Source: DAOTXL01 sp034434895 (lineage in GTDB: Bacteria; Chloroflexota; Anaerolineae; JAAYZQ01). From it: DNA of 8,680 nucleotides. The notes beneath the pieces were generated by a model. That model made no database searches. It was not told the DNA's origin and was given only the letters and a program-made list of their open reading frames with translations. The DNA is taken from the NCBI GenBank assembly GCA_034434895.1, contig DAOTYI010000194.1:1-8680 (forward strand). Direction: 5' to 3'. The position numbers were made by a program, and so were the translations under genes. The first letter of the stretch is position 1, and each line of letters begins with the position of its first letter. Positions 7,067 to 8,680 of this stretch are shown here, piece by piece.

Positions 7067-8041
7067 TCACTTTTCCAGCGATTTGGCCATCTGATACAAC
7101 CTCAGGTCCAGGCACCTGGGTTGGCTGACGACCTCGGCCAGCGGGGTGAGGACGATCTGGTTGCCGACCAGCCCGACCATCATGCCATACTGGCCGGCCA
7201 GCAGGGCCTCGACTGCGGCCACGCCCAGCCGTGTGGCCAGCAGCCGCTCAAAGGCGGTCGGCGAGCCGCCGCGCTGTACGTGGCCCAACACCGTGGTCCG
7301 CACCTCAAAGCCCAGCTCCTCCTGCCGCTCACTGAGGTAGGCTGCCACCGCCTCGATGCCCGGCCTGTAGCCTTCGGCGACGACAATAATGCAGTGCGCC
7401 TTGCCGCGCAGGTAGGCATCCTTCAGGGCATTGGCCACCTCCGCCGGCGAGGTCTCCACCTCCGGCAGGAGGATCATCTCCGCCCCACCGGCAATGCCAC
7501 TCATCAGCGCCAGATAGCCACATTCACGGCCCATCACCTCGATCAGAAAGGCGCGTTGGTGCGACGAGGCGGTGTCGCGGATCTTGTCAATCGCCCCCAG
7601 CACCGTGTTCAGGGCTGTATCCACGCCGATACACATATCGGTGCCGGGGATGTCATTGTCAATTGTGCCCGGTACCCCCACCACCGGGAAGCCGAACTCC
7701 TCATGCAGCTTCAAAGCTCCGCGGAAGGAGCCATCGCCGCCGATGACGACCAGCCCGTCAATGCCATACTCGTTCAGTTTGCGCATGGCGGTTAGCCGGC
7801 CCCGCTCCGTTTTGAACTCCTCCGACCGGGCGGTGCCCAGGATGGTCCCGCCCCGGCCCAGGATGCCTCCCACCGAGCGGACATCCATCTCGTCAATCTC
7901 GCCGTTGATCAGGCCGGCATAGCCATATTTGATGCCCATGACGCTCAGGCCGTGGGAGATGGCATGGCGCACCACAGCGCGGATACAGGGGTTAAAGCCG
8001 GGGCCATCGCCCCCGCTGCTCAGCACTCCGATTCGTTTCAT
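7067..8041 (-). CDS. pfkA: ATP-dependent 6-phosphofructokinase
   Basis: This cytoplasmic glycolytic enzyme phosphorylates fructose-6-phosphate to fructose-1,6-bisphosphate. The 324-aa length fits the bacterial PfkA family (about 320). The N-terminal nucleotide-binding loop is SSGGDGPGFN (8-17). The GGDGS motif (101-105) with Gly104, and PGTIDND (124-130), are the ATP-type signatures. PPi-dependent forms usually carry GGDDS and PKTIDND. Asp128 corresponds to the catalytic Asp127 of E. coli. SSHQR, MGRECG and VLGHVQRGGSP supply the sugar-phosphate site. Arg21 and Arg25 of the allosteric site are present, but the position of E. coli Arg54 is Val54 with Arg at 55, so effector control may differ. 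Start ATG 8041 has a strong ribosome site. The stop lies 17 nt before the histidine kinase, and ybaK lies 49 nt upstream, which suggests one operon. Confidence 0.94.
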   Translation of the reverse strand: MKRIGVLSSGGDGPGFNPCIRAVVRHAISHGLSVMGIKYGYAGLINGEIDEMDVRSVGGILGRGGTILGTARSEEFKTERGRLTAMRKLNEYGIDGLVVIGGDGSFRGALKLHEEFGFPVVGVPGTIDNDIPGTDMCIGVDTALNTVLGAIDKIRDTASSHQRAFLIEVMGRECGYLALMSGIAGGAEMILLPEVETSPAEVANALKDAYLRGKAHCIIVVAEGYRPGIEAVAAYLSERQEELGFEVRTTVLGHVQRGGSPTAFERLLATRLGVAAVEALLAGQYGMMVGLVGNQIVLTPLAEVVSQPRCLDLRLYQMAKSLEK

Positions 8042-8042
8042 G

Positions 8043-8051
8043 CTCCTTCCT
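8043..8051 (-). promoter_or_regulatory. Strong ribosome binding site of pfkA
   Basis: Read on the minus strand, AGGAAGGAG ends one base before the pfkA ATG. Its upstream AGGA half (8051-8048) has a six-base spacing to the start. It is much stronger than the signals before the two other minus-strand genes, consistent with independent high-level translation of pfkA within the operon. Confidence 0.65.
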
Positions 8052-8090
8052 CGTTCAAGCAGGATAGACCAACCGCCCCAGGCCCCGTTC

Positions 8091-8567
8091 CTACTGTTGG
8101 ACCAGATCCAGAATCTGGCCGTCGGTCAGAGAGACAAGCTGGTCAAAGCGGATGGGAAAGACGGCGTTGGCACTGCCGGCGGCAGCCCACACCGTCTCGA
8201 AGCGGCTCAGGGTGCGGTCAATCAGGGTGCGCAGGGGCTGGCGGTGACCCAACGGCGGCACACCCCCCACCTCAAAGCCGGTGTGGGCCAGCACCTCGTC
8301 GGGTTGGGCGATGCGCAACCGCCGCTTGCTGAGGCCCAACGCCGCCCGCAGCCGCTTCAGATCAGCCCGTTGGTCGCCGGCGACCAGCACCAGCAGGGGC
8401 GCGTCGTCGGCCAGAAAGATGAGCGACTTGACGATGCTGCCCAGGGGCGTGTTCACGGCCCAGGCAGCCGCTTCGGCCGTGCTGGTGTCGGCCGGCAGCT
8501 CGCGGACCAGGTCAGGCTCCAGGCCGGCTGCTGCCAGAGCCTCTCTCACTTGTTCAACAGGGTTCAT
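8091..8567 (-). CDS. YbaK/EbsC-family aminoacyl-tRNA deacylase (prolyl-tRNA editing-like)
   Basis: This 158-aa single-domain protein has the YbaK/ProXp fold signatures. IVKSLIF (45-51) supplies Lys47, the position of the conserved active-site Lys. GDQRADLKRL follows, then TGFEVGGVPPLGH (the substrate-loop GxxxP region), and the C-terminal AAAGSANAVFPI stretch that closes the pocket. Family members are freestanding trans-editing enzymes that hydrolyse mischarged tRNAs such as Cys- or Ala-tRNA(Pro) in the cytoplasm. Which tRNA this one edits cannot be read from the sequence. The length is typical and no truncation is seen. Start ATG 8567 is preceded by a weak GGTGA at 8578-8574 with six-base spacing. 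The nearby ATGs at 8574 and 8583 are out of frame. It is the first gene of the minus-strand cluster, 49 nt before pfkA. A functional link to glycolysis is not evident, so the grouping may simply be housekeeping. Confidence 0.88.
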   Translation of the reverse strand: MNPVEQVREALAAAGLEPDLVRELPADTSTAEAAAWAVNTPLGSIVKSLIFLADDAPLLVLVAGDQRADLKRLRAALGLSKRRLRIAQPDEVLAHTGFEVGGVPPLGHRQPLRTLIDRTLSRFETVWAAAGSANAVFPIRFDQLVSLTDGQILDLVQQ

Positions 8568-8625
8568 CGGCCATCACCGTCATCTCACACCAAGACACCG
8601 GGAGCCGGAGGACAGGTCGCTCGAC

Positions 8626-8654
8626 AATGTGAAATTAACGTAAATGGTGGTCAA
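8626..8654 (-). promoter_or_regulatory. Weak promoter candidate for the ybaK-pfkA-kinase operon
   Basis: On the minus strand TTGACC (8654-8649) matches 5 of 6 bases of a -35 hexamer only if TTGACN is counted leniently; five of six are conserved up to the last base. The best -10 at 17-base spacing is CACATT (8631-8626), only 3 of 6. The stretch 8620-8645 is the most AT-rich in this gap, and it lies at a sensible distance before the ATG at 8567. Treat this as a suggestion; the true promoter may lie beyond the right edge. Confidence 0.2.
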
Positions 8655-8656
8655 GG

Positions 8657-8680
8657 CGGACCTCACCCCATCCCCCAACC
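8657..8680. repeat. C-rich sequence at the right edge, possibly the start of an interspersed repeat
   Basis: The last bases read CCTCACCCCATCCCCCAACC after GGA and run off the window. Similar 'CCTCACCCCC..AACCCCC' strings form multi-copy intergenic repeats in several Chloroflexota and cyanobacterial genomes, as I recall. Only one partial copy is visible, so repeat status cannot be shown here. Confidence 0.25.

Noticed and set aside
7050..7115. Upstream GTG start at 7115 for the kinase (22 extra residues)
   Set aside because: The extra residues overlap pfkA coding sequence, are not hydrophobic or signal-like, and have no ribosome site. The ATG at 7049 directly precedes the first membrane segment.
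7067..8041. PPi-dependent phosphofructokinase
   Set aside because: The sequence has GGDGS and PGTIDND, the ATP-type residues, rather than GGDDS and PKTIDND.

Overview
The window is GC-rich, almost fully coding bacterial chromosome. It holds four protein genes, short regulatory gaps, and no RNA gene, mobile element or CRISPR array that I can see. The style of the GlmS-like enzyme, the very large multi-GAF membrane histidine kinase and the promoter look all suggest a Chloroflexota (Anaerolineae-like) genome. That is an inference from family resemblance, with no marker gene to fix it.

Layout. Positions 1-175 are an intergenic region. It contains a probable rightward promoter for the first gene, a probable leftward promoter for a gene outside the window, and a 16-bp near-perfect palindrome over the predicted leftward start point. 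Positions 176-1975 (+) encode an isomerising glucosamine-6-phosphate synthase (GlmS type, 599 aa). Ten bases after its stop codon, the stop of an oppositely oriented gene is reached. That gene (7049-1986, -) encodes a 1687-aa sensor histidine kinase with an N-terminal PDZ-like segment, about ten membrane helices, six tandem GAF domains and a HisKA/HATPase core. Upstream of it on the same strand lie pfkA (8041-7067, ATP-dependent 6-phosphofructokinase) and a ybaK/prolyl-tRNA-editing-like gene (8567-8091). These three minus-strand genes are closely spaced (49 and 17 nt gaps) and look like one operon reading leftward. The right end (8568-8680) holds a weak promoter candidate and the start of a C-rich sequence that may be an interspersed repeat.

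How the genes fit together. Fructose-6-phosphate is the substrate of both GlmS (entry to amino sugars and cell envelope) and PfkA (commitment to glycolysis), so the convergent pair sits at one metabolic branch point. The giant kinase is probably co-transcribed with pfkA and meets glmS tail to tail. No response regulator lies in the window, so its output is unknown. The most unusual object is the kinase: its GAF modules recur every 498-513 bp, fall into two recognisable types, and precede a phospho-acceptor motif (HELKQ) with Gln where the phosphatase Thr/Asn usually sits.
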